Source: Litorimonas sp947503715
GTDB lineage: Bacteria; Pseudomonadota; Alphaproteobacteria; Caulobacterales; Maricaulaceae
Direction: 5' to 3'
Assembly (NCBI RefSeq): GCF_050271975.1
Contig: NZ_CP189850.1
Coordinates: forward strand, 992,001 to 1,056,000
Length of the DNA: 64,000 nt
Shown here: positions 50,231 to 58,586 of the stretch, in pieces
Numbering within the stretch: the first letter of the stretch is position 1
Layout: every line of letters begins with the position of its first letter
The notes under the pieces: model-generated
What the model saw: the letters and a program-made list of their open reading frames with translations, nothing else
Database searches by the model: none
What the model was told of the DNA's origin: nothing
Made by a program: the position numbers and the translations under genes

Positions 50231-50490
50231 TTTTGTTTACCCTGATAATATTCAAAGCTTTGACGTGCTCTCCACGTCACAAATTTCCAAGCTGCTGCTC
50301 CAAATGCAGATAAGACCAAGCAAATGGGAGCTAGGACCTTAAAGACTTGCGACAATGATTCATCCTCAAAGACGCCACTTACAAACGCATAAATAGACAG
50401 CGAGACATACAAAGCTAAGAAAAATACGAAAAGAGATCTATAGCTTCTCTTTTTAATTATTATCTCAAATATAGAAAATATTATCTCCAT
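50227..50490 (-). CDS. Two-helix small membrane protein (metX-metB nest, gene 1)
   Basis: An 87-residue protein starting MEIIFSIFEIIIKKR one base after the metX stop (TAG G ATG). Helices are predicted at about 18-40 and 50-70, followed by a charged tail YYQGKQK. It overlaps the next gene by four bases. Presumably translated with metX and therefore under the same riboswitch; function unknown. Confidence 0.72.
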   Translation of the reverse strand: MEIIFSIFEIIIKKRSYRSLFVFFLALYVSLSIYAFVSGVFEDESLSQVFKVLAPICLVLSAFGAAAWKFVTWRARQSFEYYQGKQK

Positions 50491-50491
50491 C

Positions 50492-51445
50492 CTACACTAG
50501 GCCGTTACAAAATTCTGCCAATCTCGGGTCCATCGCGTCATATTCCTTCAGGAACGCATCATGGCCGTAGAGCGACGTGAACGTGTAGAGCTCGCTCTTC
50601 CCGCCGAGCCTATCCCGCAATTCCCGCATATCTGGCAAAGGCGCGAGTTGGTCTGAGATAGCTGTCATCAGGAGGGTTGGCGTTGTGATACTTTCTGGCT
50701 CGACGCGGTGTAGGTCGATGGACTCACTGAGGGCGAGGAAGCGCCTCGCGTCCATATTGGCGGCAAAGACATCGCCGCGACTGCCGAGATAATCGCAAAT
50801 GTCGAAGCGCCCCTTGGCGGTCTCTTCGAGGTCGAAACGATCCGCGAATTCTTCGGGTGTGCGGTAGGTCGTCATGGCAAGCTCACGGGCGAGTTTTAGG
50901 CCGGCTTCCGGTTGTCCGGCATCCAGTCCTAAACGGACCAAGCGGCGCTGTATCCCGCGCCAGCCGACGCCAATGGGATAAGGGCGATGGGCCGCGCCGA
51001 TGATGCAGAGGTTTTCGACCCTCTCCGGATAATCGCGGGCAAAGGCCAGGGCGCACATCCCGCCATAGGAACTGCCGATAATGGCGGCCACAGTTTTGAT
51101 TTTCTGACTGTCGAGCAAGGCCTTCAATCGCGCGGCTTGATCCGTGGTCGTGATGGTTTCCGGACAGCTCAACCCGCCATCATTTGGCGCGAAGTCATAG
51201 CCGATGACTTTGAACCTGTTCAGGTCAATCGCGCCGCCTTCGCGGACCAGACGTGACCACCAACCGCGATCCAGTTTCCCGCCGTCACAGACAAAGCGTG
51301 TCGCGGAAATGCCGCCGAGCACAATAATGACCGGCCCATCGGGATTGCCATAGACACGCCCCCGCACGACATCATCCATGATTTCACAGCCGCGTTCCAA
51401 TACATGCGTGCCGAGATCAATCTCTATGTCGTGGCCTGATGCCAT
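50492..51445 (-). CDS. metX: Homoserine O-acyltransferase, MetX-like
   Basis: An alpha/beta-hydrolase-fold enzyme that acylates homoserine, the entry to methionine synthesis. From the ATG at 51445, preceded by GGAAAGG, it has 317 residues. Motifs are VIIVLGGISATRFV, KVIGYDFAPNDGGLS, the nucleophile elbow GSSYGGMCALAFA near residue 140, and the C-terminal TLLMTAISDQLAPL and YGHDAFLKE with the acid and histidine of the triad. The frame is open upstream to an ATG at 51508, but that codon lies inside the riboswitch P1 helix. Acetyl versus succinyl donor cannot be decided by eye. Confidence 0.9.
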   Translation of the reverse strand: MASGHDIEIDLGTHVLERGCEIMDDVVRGRVYGNPDGPVIIVLGGISATRFVCDGGKLDRGWWSRLVREGGAIDLNRFKVIGYDFAPNDGGLSCPETITTTDQAARLKALLDSQKIKTVAAIIGSSYGGMCALAFARDYPERVENLCIIGAAHRPYPIGVGWRGIQRRLVRLGLDAGQPEAGLKLARELAMTTYRTPEEFADRFDLEETAKGRFDICDYLGSRGDVFAANMDARRFLALSESIDLHRVEPESITTPTLLMTAISDQLAPLPDMRELRDRLGGKSELYTFTSLYGHDAFLKEYDAMDPRLAEFCNGLV

Positions 51446-51504
51446 GATCGCCTTTCCATCGCAGACTGAGGTGAAGGGGAGGGGGCGGGCCGTGCCGCTT
51501 TTCC

Positions 51505-51605
51505 TCATCTTCGCCGCTTGCCTCGCAAGTTGCAGGATTTGGCACCGTCCAATAAATGGGGTTGCCCCAACATCACAGGGCCTGTCCCTCCGTTGGTCTT
51601 GATGA
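51505..51605 (-). promoter_or_regulatory. SAM-I (S-box) riboswitch upstream of metX
   Basis: All elements of the S-box aptamer can be read in order on the minus strand: P1 TCATC (51605-51601) pairing with GATGA (51509-51505); P2 CCAAC/GTTGG enclosing the core GGAGGGACAGGCCC; then GGCAACC, a short P3 CCA/TGG, the conserved GGTGCCAAATCC, and P4 CTTGC/GCAAG with loop GAG. It lies about 60 bases before the metX ATG. No T-tract terminator follows on this strand, so control is more likely translational. Confidence 0.88.
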
Positions 51606-51619
51606 TGTTAGGCGATATG

Positions 51620-51638
51620 CGCGGCAAGCCTTGCCGCG
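51620..51638. promoter_or_regulatory. 19-base perfect palindrome upstream of the riboswitch
   Basis: CGCGGCAAG C CTTGCCGCG, 9-bp arms around one base, sits between the stop of the RTX-like gene (51646) and the riboswitch. It overlaps a possible TTGACG -35 element of the metX promoter. It may be an operator for a dimeric regulator or part of a terminator without T-tract. Confidence 0.5.
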
Positions 51639-51645
51639 TCAAGCG

Positions 51646-52614
51646 TTAGAGCGCGATGTCTATATTCAGATCAAACTCTATTTCGGCAATCTGCAAAATT
51701 TCGGCGTCCAGATCATAATCGATGGGCGCGACCGCCGTTTGAACATTTGAGCCTTGCGCCTGCGCCACACTCATCCAGCCACCATTCGGGCCGTTAAAAT
51801 AGAGCCCGTCAATATCGAAGAGTGTATCACTGCCCCAGACATCATGGCTGAGTGTGACAGACCCATTCGCATTGGACGTGACGGTATAGTCGTCAAAATC
51901 GCCGTCATAATTCACTTGGTCATAGCTGTTGGCGAGGCCGCGATAGATATCATCTCCCGTCCCGCCATAGAAGTTCGTACCGCCAGCTTCTGCCCGCATG
52001 ACATCATTCCACGGTGTGCCGTTCAGGACATTATCGGCGTCTAATCGGAAACGCGGCAGGTCCGCCGTGATCGCAATCGCGTCCTCGACGGAATACCACG
52101 CGCCTTCGCGGGTGAACCAGAACCCGTCAATATCGGTCAAGACATCCTGCCCCCAAGTCGGGTGGCGCACGACCAGTGATCCATTGGCGCGCTCTATAAA
52201 TGTATATTCGATCAGTTCGCCATCATATTCGACTTGGTCATATTCATCCCCGCCGCCGATAATCCGGTCATTGCCGCGATTGCCGTAAAATGTGTCAGAG
52301 ACCCCATCCGTTCCGCGCAGGACATCCCGTCCCAGCGTTCCCGTCAAAACGCCTGCTGCATCTACAAATGGACGGTCCGCCGTCAGGCGTAGCGCATCTT
52401 CCATGGAATACCACGCTTGCTCTCCGCCGAACCATAGGCCTTCGATTGAAATCAACCTGTCCACCGCGACACCACTTTCAATAACGCGAATTGAGCCATC
52501 CGCATTCATGCGGAAGGTGTAATCCTCCAATGCGCCGTAAAAATTGACCTGATCGTAATTGGGCTCCGTACCCCGAAAGGTATTATTGCCCGCGCGATTA
52601 TTGAAGACTGCCAT
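51646..52614 (-). CDS. Three-fold repeat protein with RTX-like calcium-binding motifs
   Basis: A 322-residue protein composed of three tandem units of about 95-100 residues. Each unit contains YDQV(N/E)(F/Y)xG, a YTF/YTV strand, NGS or DGS, D(R/V/T)L...I(E/D)G(L/F)(W/Y)F and W(Y/M)S(M/V); the first two also have A(L/I)x(L/I)TADxP. The junctions hold RTX-like motifs (YGNRGNDRIIGG, YGGTGDDIYRG). There is no N-terminal signal, so export by a type I system through the acidic hydrophobic C-terminus (IEFDLNIDIAL) is plausible. No transporter genes are nearby. The repeat unit does not match a family I can name. Confidence 0.75.
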   Translation of the reverse strand: MAVFNNRAGNNTFRGTEPNYDQVNFYGALEDYTFRMNADGSIRVIESGVAVDRLISIEGLWFGGEQAWYSMEDALRLTADRPFVDAAGVLTGTLGRDVLRGTDGVSDTFYGNRGNDRIIGGGDEYDQVEYDGELIEYTFIERANGSLVVRHPTWGQDVLTDIDGFWFTREGAWYSVEDAIAITADLPRFRLDADNVLNGTPWNDVMRAEAGGTNFYGGTGDDIYRGLANSYDQVNYDGDFDDYTVTSNANGSVTLSHDVWGSDTLFDIDGLYFNGPNGGWMSVAQAQGSNVQTAVAPIDYDLDAEILQIAEIEFDLNIDIAL

Positions 52615-52686
52615 GGTCAGCTCCCGTTAAGTCCCTGCGGTCCAAAATAGGACGGCATAGTTTAAACGGGGCATTTATCATGCCAT

Positions 52687-53070
52687 TTAACTATCCGTCG
52701 TGCCCTTCGCCCAGATAATCGCCATAAATAAGCCCTTCATCGGCGGCAGGGCAATGAGGGCGATCGCAGTGGCGAGACCGCAGAGTAGAGCAATCAACAT
52801 CCAGGTCGACATCCCCGTATTCCAGAAAAAGAAATGCCAGATCAGTACGACCAGATGCGCGGCAATCGTCATCGCCGCCCAGGCAGGGGCGAGGTCGGCG
52901 CGGACATGGCTCCACTGCTTTTCACAGTTCGAACAGGTTTCTACGGGTTTCAGGTAAGACTTGAACAGTTTTCCCACGCCACAGCGGGGACAGCGCAATT
53001 TCATGCCCCGCCAAAGGCGTGGCCAGATAGAACCATCCTGCGGTAGGGGGCCAAAATCGGGGTCTGACAT
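52687..53070 (-). CDS. DUF983 zinc-ribbon membrane protein
   Basis: A 127-residue DUF983 protein: an N-terminal treble-clef zinc site with CPRCGVGKLFKSYLKPVETCSNC (two CxxC pairs) and two transmembrane helices (about 68-88 and 95-115). The ATG at 53070 is preferred to an upstream frame start at 53106 because it gives the usual length and start MSDPDFGP. The biochemical function of the family is not established. It diverges from the homoserine dehydrogenase gene. Confidence 0.9.
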   Translation of the reverse strand: MSDPDFGPLPQDGSIWPRLWRGMKLRCPRCGVGKLFKSYLKPVETCSNCEKQWSHVRADLAPAWAAMTIAAHLVVLIWHFFFWNTGMSTWMLIALLCGLATAIALIALPPMKGLFMAIIWAKGTTDS

Positions 53071-53139
53071 AAAGGTCTCCAATTGACAGCTGCGGGCGGG
53101 CCGCATAGCCCGCGTTGCTTATTAATACGAGACACAATC

Positions 53140-54807
53140 ATGCCCGTTCCGGTTATCGTTCTAAATTTCGGCCATAGCGTCCTCAATTCGCTTGAAGACT
53201 ATACGCAGGCCGCGTCCGAGATTTACCGTCATTATCGTCAGGGACAGAACGTTGTCGCTGTGACATCTGCGCAGGGCGACCAGACGGATGTCCTGATGGC
53301 GGAAGCGCGGCGCATAGGGCCGGAGGGCGAGGCGAAAAACCTGCCGGAACTCTTACAGCTCGGCGAACGTCGCTCGGCTGCACTGCTGGCACTGGCGCTG
53401 GAACGGATCGGCGCGCCCGCTTTTGTCCGGCAAGCGCGGGATTTGGGATTGACGGCGGAAGGCTCCTTTACAGAGGCCCGCCTGACCGGATTGGACACAC
53501 CGCAATTGCTACAGGATTTGAAAGATCACGATATCGTCGTCATGCCGGGCTTTGTTGCCATTGGTGAAAAAGACCGTGCGGTGTTGCTAGGCGATGGCGG
53601 GGCGGATTTGACGGCGCTTTATGTGGCCGACCAACTGGATGTCGAAGCGGTATTGCTCAAAGATGTCGACGGGATTTACGAGGTCGACCCTAAATCCAAT
53701 CCTGAGGCCAAACGCTATGAGGAGATTAGCTGGGACGACGCGACCCGCGTCGCAGGGCCGCTCATCGCGCCGCGCGCGCTCGGTTTTGCGCGGAAACAGC
53801 AAGTGCCGTTCCGCGTCGGGACGCCCGGCCTGCCGTCTTACACACGTGTTGGTCCGACGACAGGTGCGATGAAAATTGCGCCGTCGCCGCAAAAGTTGAA
53901 GATTGCGATGATGGGTCTGGGCGTCGTTGGCGGCGGTGTGTTCCGCCGTGTGAAGGCGCATGCGGATCAGTTCGAGATCGTTAAGGTCATGGTACGTTCG
54001 CCGGATAAATATATTGATCAAGGGTATAAGCCTGAGCTTCTCGCAACAGATTTTGACGCGCTACTCGCCGCAAAACCGGATGTGTTCATTGACGTCTCGG
54101 GCGGTGTTGAACCTGCGCTCTCTCACACCAAGACCATGCTGGAAAACGGCGTCCATGTTGTGTCCGCCAATAAACAGGCGATTGCGGCAGGGGGGCAGGA
54201 CCTGCTCGATTTCGCGGTGACGCATAAATCCCAGCTTCGTTTTTCTTCGGCAGCGGGGGGCGGCATGCCCGTGCTGGAAATGTGTCTACGCGAAGCGGGC
54301 CGGATTACCCGCGTGCAAGCCCTGCTAAATGGCACAACGAATTACATGCTCGACGAAATCGCAAAAGGGCGGTCTTATGCGGAAGCCCTCAAAGATGCGC
54401 AGGATAAGGGCTTTGCCGAGGCCGATCCGTCAGGTGATGTCAGCGGCGCCGATGCGGCGGCGAAAATCCGCCTGATTGCGCTGCTGGGATTTGGTGAGAC
54501 GATTGGGCTGGACAATATCCCGCAGGACACGATTGACAATTTCGCACCCAACGCCCCCGCCAAAGGTGCGTGGAAACGCGTCGCCAATATCTGGAAAGAC
54601 CGAAACGGATTTTCCAGCGCATTGGAACTCAAGGACCTCTCAAAGAATAATTTCATCGCGCAGGCCGAGGGCGAGGAAGCCCATGCCGTTTTCGATTTCG
54701 ACGATGGCGATCAATATCGCATTCGCGGCAAAGGCGCGGGCCGCTGGCCGACAACTGAATCCGTCATGGCGGATCTGTTCGATATTTCTGCAACGACCCT
54801 GACTTAA
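53140..54807 (+). CDS. hom: Homoserine dehydrogenase with N-terminal degenerate aspartokinase domain
   Basis: A 555-residue fusion. Residues 250-555 are a complete homoserine dehydrogenase (Rossmann GLGVVGGG at 260-266, SANKQAIA, SSAAGGGMPVLE, LNGTTNYML, SGDVSGADAAAKI with the catalytic lysine), reducing aspartate semialdehyde to homoserine. Residues 1-245 have the amino-acid-kinase fold (LGERRSAALLA, GDGGADLTAL, DVDGIYEVDP), but the signature KFGGTS is NFGHSV, lacking the catalytic lysine. Neither ACT domain of ThrA nor the C-terminal ACT of ordinary Hom is present, so allosteric threonine control is not evident. The kinase part may be structural. Confidence 0.9.
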   Translation: MPVPVIVLNFGHSVLNSLEDYTQAASEIYRHYRQGQNVVAVTSAQGDQTDVLMAEARRIGPEGEAKNLPELLQLGERRSAALLALALERIGAPAFVRQARDLGLTAEGSFTEARLTGLDTPQLLQDLKDHDIVVMPGFVAIGEKDRAVLLGDGGADLTALYVADQLDVEAVLLKDVDGIYEVDPKSNPEAKRYEEISWDDATRVAGPLIAPRALGFARKQQVPFRVGTPGLPSYTRVGPTTGAMKIAPSPQKLKIAMMGLGVVGGGVFRRVKAHADQFEIVKVMVRSPDKYIDQGYKPELLATDFDALLAAKPDVFIDVSGGVEPALSHTKTMLENGVHVVSANKQAIAAGGQDLLDFAVTHKSQLRFSSAAGGGMPVLEMCLREAGRITRVQALLNGTTNYMLDEIAKGRSYAEALKDAQDKGFAEADPSGDVSGADAAAKIRLIALLGFGETIGLDNIPQDTIDNFAPNAPAKGAWKRVANIWKDRNGFSSALELKDLSKNNFIAQAEGEEAHAVFDFDDGDQYRIRGKGAGRWPTTESVMADLFDISATTLT

Positions 54808-54842
54808 TTTGAACGCGGCGGCGGCTCATGCGTAAGTAAAGC

Positions 54843-56264
54843 ATGTCCGATAAAAATCCCGTCATCGTCTGGTTCCGCCGCGACCTTCGCCTTTCTGATA
54901 ACCCCGCGCTGGATGAGGCGCGGCAGGGGGATAAACCGCTCATCCTGCTCTATATTCTGGAAGAGGGTGGGGGGCGTGAACCTGGCGGCGCGAAACAGGT
55001 TTGGTTGCACCACTCCCTGACATCGCTTTCGAAGGATATTTCTGACAAGGGCGGGCAGCTTATCCTTCGCAAGGGAAAGGCCGCTGATATTATTGATGAT
55101 CTGATTGAAGCCACAGACGCAGATGAAATTCATTGGAACCGCCGCTATGAAGAAGAGGCGCGGGATGTCGATGAAGCGATTAAATCCGATTTGAAAGACC
55201 GTGGCCTCACCGTCGAAAGCCATAACGGAAATCTGTTGAGCGAGCCGTGGGAAGTTAAAACGAAAACTGGCGGGTATTATAAGGTCTTCACGCCTTTCTG
55301 GCGCGCGGCGAAGGCTGACCTTGCCGTGCCGGAAATTCTTCCAACGCCGCGCAAATTGGCGTGTTATTCTGGCAATCTTGGGAGTGATGATTTGGACAGT
55401 TGGGGGCTCCTCCCGACCTCCCCGGATTGGGGTTCGAAAATGATGGAGAATCACACGCCGGGCGAGGCGGGGGCGGCTGATCGGTTGAACTCCTTCCTCG
55501 CAGGCCCCGTCGAGGATTATGCCGAAGCCCGTGACCGTCCGGATGATGAAACCGGGACATCCAAACTCTCACCCCATCTTGCGCATGGCGAAATTTCGCC
55601 GCGCCAGATCTGGCATGCGACGAAAGACAATGAGTACACCTCTGACAAATTCCTGACAGAAATTGGCTGGCGCGAATTTTCCTATGTGCTTCTTTTCTAT
55701 AATCCAAAGCTGGGCAGCGAGAATTACAAATCCGATTTCGACGCGTTCCCGTGGGATAGCGAGGACGCCAAAGTCGAAGCGTGGCGGCGGGGGCAGACGG
55801 GTTATCCTTTTGTCGATGCGGGGATGCGCCAACTCTGGCAGACGGGCTGGCAGCATAACCGCGTCCGTATGGTCTGTGCGTCCTTCCTGATCAAACATCT
55901 GCTCACCGATTGGCGTGTGGGCGAGGATTGGTATTGGGATACATTGTTGGAGGCTGACCCTGCATCAAATGCGGCGAGTTGGCAGTGGGTCGCGGGGAGT
56001 GGCGCGGATGCAGCGCCCTATTTCCGGATTTTCAACCCGTTCTCCCAAGGTCAGAAATTTGATCCGAATGGGGATTATGTCCGCAAATATGTACCGGAAT
56101 TAAAACATCTGCCAAAGAAATATATTCACACACCGTGGGAAGCGCCCAAAAACGTTTTGGATAATGCACGTGTCAAACTGGGCGAGACTTATCCAAAACC
56201 AATTGTCGATCACAAAGAGGCGAGAGAGAAAGCCCTCGCAGCCTATAAAAAAAGCCGAGAATAA
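54843..56264 (+). CDS. phrB: Deoxyribodipyrimidine photolyase
   Basis: A 473-residue flavoprotein that splits UV-induced pyrimidine dimers using blue light. The N-terminal antenna domain begins VIVWFRRDLRLSDNPAL; the C-terminal FAD domain has TSKLSPHLAHGEISPRQIW near residue 240, TGYPFVDAGMRQLWQTGWQHNRVRM near 320-345 and ASWQWVAGSGADAAPYFRIFNP near 380-400, all class I CPD photolyase signatures. Its gene starts 35 bases after hom. No LexA box was seen upstream. Confidence 0.96.
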   Translation: MSDKNPVIVWFRRDLRLSDNPALDEARQGDKPLILLYILEEGGGREPGGAKQVWLHHSLTSLSKDISDKGGQLILRKGKAADIIDDLIEATDADEIHWNRRYEEEARDVDEAIKSDLKDRGLTVESHNGNLLSEPWEVKTKTGGYYKVFTPFWRAAKADLAVPEILPTPRKLACYSGNLGSDDLDSWGLLPTSPDWGSKMMENHTPGEAGAADRLNSFLAGPVEDYAEARDRPDDETGTSKLSPHLAHGEISPRQIWHATKDNEYTSDKFLTEIGWREFSYVLLFYNPKLGSENYKSDFDAFPWDSEDAKVEAWRRGQTGYPFVDAGMRQLWQTGWQHNRVRMVCASFLIKHLLTDWRVGEDWYWDTLLEADPASNAASWQWVAGSGADAAPYFRIFNPFSQGQKFDPNGDYVRKYVPELKHLPKKYIHTPWEAPKNVLDNARVKLGETYPKPIVDHKEAREKALAAYKKSRE

Positions 56265-56311
56265 GTCACAGCTTTTACACTCCAATGTGATTGGAACACG
56301 GCGGGGAATTC

Positions 56312-56998
56312 ATGAATGATATGAGTATGAAAACACTATTTGTAACAACATCTATCCTTCTCATGGCTGCCTGCGCACCTGCGCAATCGGCTGAGAAATC
56401 TGACATAACAACTAGCGCAAATGTTGCGATCGCAACCGCCGGCCCACAAGCCCCCTATGAAATTACCCGCACGGACGGTTTGTCCGAAATGATTATCGCG
56501 GGTGGTTGTTTCTGGTGTGTGGAATCGGATTTTGAAAAACTTACCGGTGTGACCGAAGCTATTTCGGGTTATTCGGGTGGAACATTGGACAATCCGGATT
56601 ATAAAACTGTCTCCTATAAAGAGACGGGGCATTATGAGGTCGTGAAAGTGATCTTTGATCCGACTGTCGTAACTTACCGTCAGCTGGTGGACCATTACTG
56701 GAAGACGGTTGATCCCACCGACCCGCGCGGTCAGTTCTGCGACAAGGGTAGCAGTTACCGTACTGCGATCTTCGCCACACCCGAACAGATGGCAGCGGCG
56801 CAAGCCTCCCGCAAAAACATTATCGAAACCAAACCTTTTGCGGCTGAGATCGTGACACCTATTTTACAGGCCGTGACGTTTTACGATGCGGAAGATTATC
56901 ATCAGGATTATTACAAGAAAAACCCGGTTCGCTATAATTATTACCGGACAGGGTGCCGCCGCGATAAAACGCTCAAGAAGCTCTGGGGTGACTCCTAA
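56312..56998 (+). CDS. msrA: Peptide methionine-S-sulfoxide reductase, lipoprotein form
   Basis: Repairs oxidised methionine in proteins. The ATG at 56312 has GCGGGGA five bases upstream. The first 21 residues form a lipoprotein signal (LLMAAC), so unlike most MsrA proteins this one is exported and probably envelope-anchored. The catalytic cysteine is C66 in IIAGGCFWCVESDFEKL; GVTEAISGYSGG, GHYEVVKVIFDP and DPTDPRGQFCDKGSSYRTAIF follow in the normal order. The C-terminal resolving cysteine lies in YRTGCRRDKTL. Its stop overlaps tail-to-tail with the convergent glycosyltransferase gene. Confidence 0.95.
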   Translation: MNDMSMKTLFVTTSILLMAACAPAQSAEKSDITTSANVAIATAGPQAPYEITRTDGLSEMIIAGGCFWCVESDFEKLTGVTEAISGYSGGTLDNPDYKTVSYKETGHYEVVKVIFDPTVVTYRQLVDHYWKTVDPTDPRGQFCDKGSSYRTAIFATPEQMAAAQASRKNIIETKPFAAEIVTPILQAVTFYDAEDYHQDYYKKNPVRYNYYRTGCRRDKTLKKLWGDS

Positions 56999-58464
56999 GT
57001 CCTATCCTCACGTTCCGTGATTGAATAACCCGACGCTTCATAGAGATAGAGACGGCGGGTTTTTTTGGGCCCGAGATTAATTTCGAGCGTCTCGATTGGC
57101 GTGATCACCTCAAAATCTTCGCGGAAATAATCTGCGAAACTCTCATAATAAGACACGAGTAGAATCTTGCCGTCACCTTGCGGCAGCGTCTTTGTCAGGT
57201 CCGCATGATGTTTCGGCGTTGCATTTAACCGCCACATACGCAGCGGCGTTTCGCCGACGCCGTAATGTTCCAGATCGTAAAAGACGAGCCGGTTATCCGT
57301 TGCGATGAAATCGTAATCTTTCTCTGCGGCTTTAATCTCGACGGCCTTCGCCGTCTCAGGCCAAGCCCGCAGGCGCTTGACCGCATTATCCAGACCCAGC
57401 GCATCCACGCCAGCAGTTGTGGTAGCGGCCAAGCCGACAAAGAGCACGACCGCCGTTTGAACGGCCAAACCGCCCTTGAGCCAAGTCATGCGTTTTTTCG
57501 ACTCTATAGCCCATAGCGCGACGAGAATAGGGGCTGCGCCATAAGCGGTCACCGCCCAATTCGCATTGGCGCGGGAGAGGAGGGCTTCGAGTGTAATTGC
57601 CAGCAGGGGCAGCATTGCAAATCCGGCTAACCATTTCGCAGGTGTGCTGAGTTTGGATTTAAACGTCGCAATAATCGCCAAAATGAGCATCGGGAAAACA
57701 ACAATTCCGAATACGCCCAATTGGTCGATCCAAAAGGTCAGAACTTCCATCGGGTTAAACAGGTCCTGCTGCAGGTTTGCGTTCTCCGCCGTATGGGAAA
57801 TCGTCGCGAAATTATTGGCCGCGTTCCACATCAGGTTTGGAGCAAGACAGGCCACGGCGATAAGCCCGGCGACACCACCTTTCGGGCCGAGCAAAGCCTT
57901 ACGCGTGGGCGCATCAAACAGAACGGCCAAGACTAGAACTGGCGTGAAAAACGCCATGGCATATTTGGACAAGAGGCCAAGTCCAATGGCCAGACCCAGC
58001 TGAACCGCGCGGGGCCAAGTCGGATGCTCCCGCAAACAGGCCCAAGCGTGAAGCGCTGTCACCCAGAACAGCAGCAGAGTCGCATCGGTGCTAATAATGA
58101 AACTCGATAGCCAGACAGCAGGCATAAGCGTATAAATCAGGGCCGCCCAAAATCCGATCCGGGCTTCAAATATTTTAAGTCCCGTCAGGAAAATCATCCA
58201 GGACGTTGCGATATGGAGGAAGGGCGCGGCGAGGCGCACCGCCCATTCTTCGTTCCCGAAAATTGAGGTCGTACTCGCAATAACCCAAGCGATCATCGGG
58301 GGTTTAGAAAAATACCCGAAATCCAAATCCTGCGACCAGGCCCAATATTGCGCTTCATCCCCGTGCAAACCCCACGGCGCTACAAAAAGTCCAATCAGAC
58401 GGATCGTCAATAATCCCGCTAAAACCAGGACCAATCGATTTCTATAGGTGCGCGGCGTCGTCAT
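56995..58464 (-). CDS. ArnT-like (GT39/GT83 family) membrane glycosyltransferase
   Basis: A 489-residue polytopic enzyme of the dolichyl-phosphate-mannose/ArnT class, which transfers a sugar from a polyprenyl-phosphate donor to a lipid, glycan or protein at the periplasmic face. The first periplasmic loop carries the acidic catalytic motif in LHGDEAQYWAWSQDLDFGYFSKPPMIAW near residues 30-55. About eleven helices follow, then a C-terminal soluble domain. The start ATG at 58464 is used; the frame extends upstream but overlaps the region of the divergent gene. Acceptor unknown; aminoarabinose transfer is not proved. Confidence 0.9.
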   Translation of the reverse strand: MTTPRTYRNRLVLVLAGLLTIRLIGLFVAPWGLHGDEAQYWAWSQDLDFGYFSKPPMIAWVIASTTSIFGNEEWAVRLAAPFLHIATSWMIFLTGLKIFEARIGFWAALIYTLMPAVWLSSFIISTDATLLLFWVTALHAWACLREHPTWPRAVQLGLAIGLGLLSKYAMAFFTPVLVLAVLFDAPTRKALLGPKGGVAGLIAVACLAPNLMWNAANNFATISHTAENANLQQDLFNPMEVLTFWIDQLGVFGIVVFPMLILAIIATFKSKLSTPAKWLAGFAMLPLLAITLEALLSRANANWAVTAYGAAPILVALWAIESKKRMTWLKGGLAVQTAVVLFVGLAATTTAGVDALGLDNAVKRLRAWPETAKAVEIKAAEKDYDFIATDNRLVFYDLEHYGVGETPLRMWRLNATPKHHADLTKTLPQGDGKILLVSYYESFADYFREDFEVITPIETLEINLGPKKTRRLYLYEASGYSITEREDRT

Positions 58465-58586
58465 AACTCGCCTATGACCCGTCACCGCGCAGAAGGGAAG
58501 TGACGACCCCGTCACAAAGGGAGCGTGATGTGAAACAAAGTGCCGCTTTGCTTTACTTTTCCGACGCTTTGTCGTTCAAGACGCAC

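Noticed and set aside
54804..55454. 216-codon minus-strand frame opposite the photolyase gene
   Set aside because: The photolyase frame has full family motifs; the antisense translation has none.
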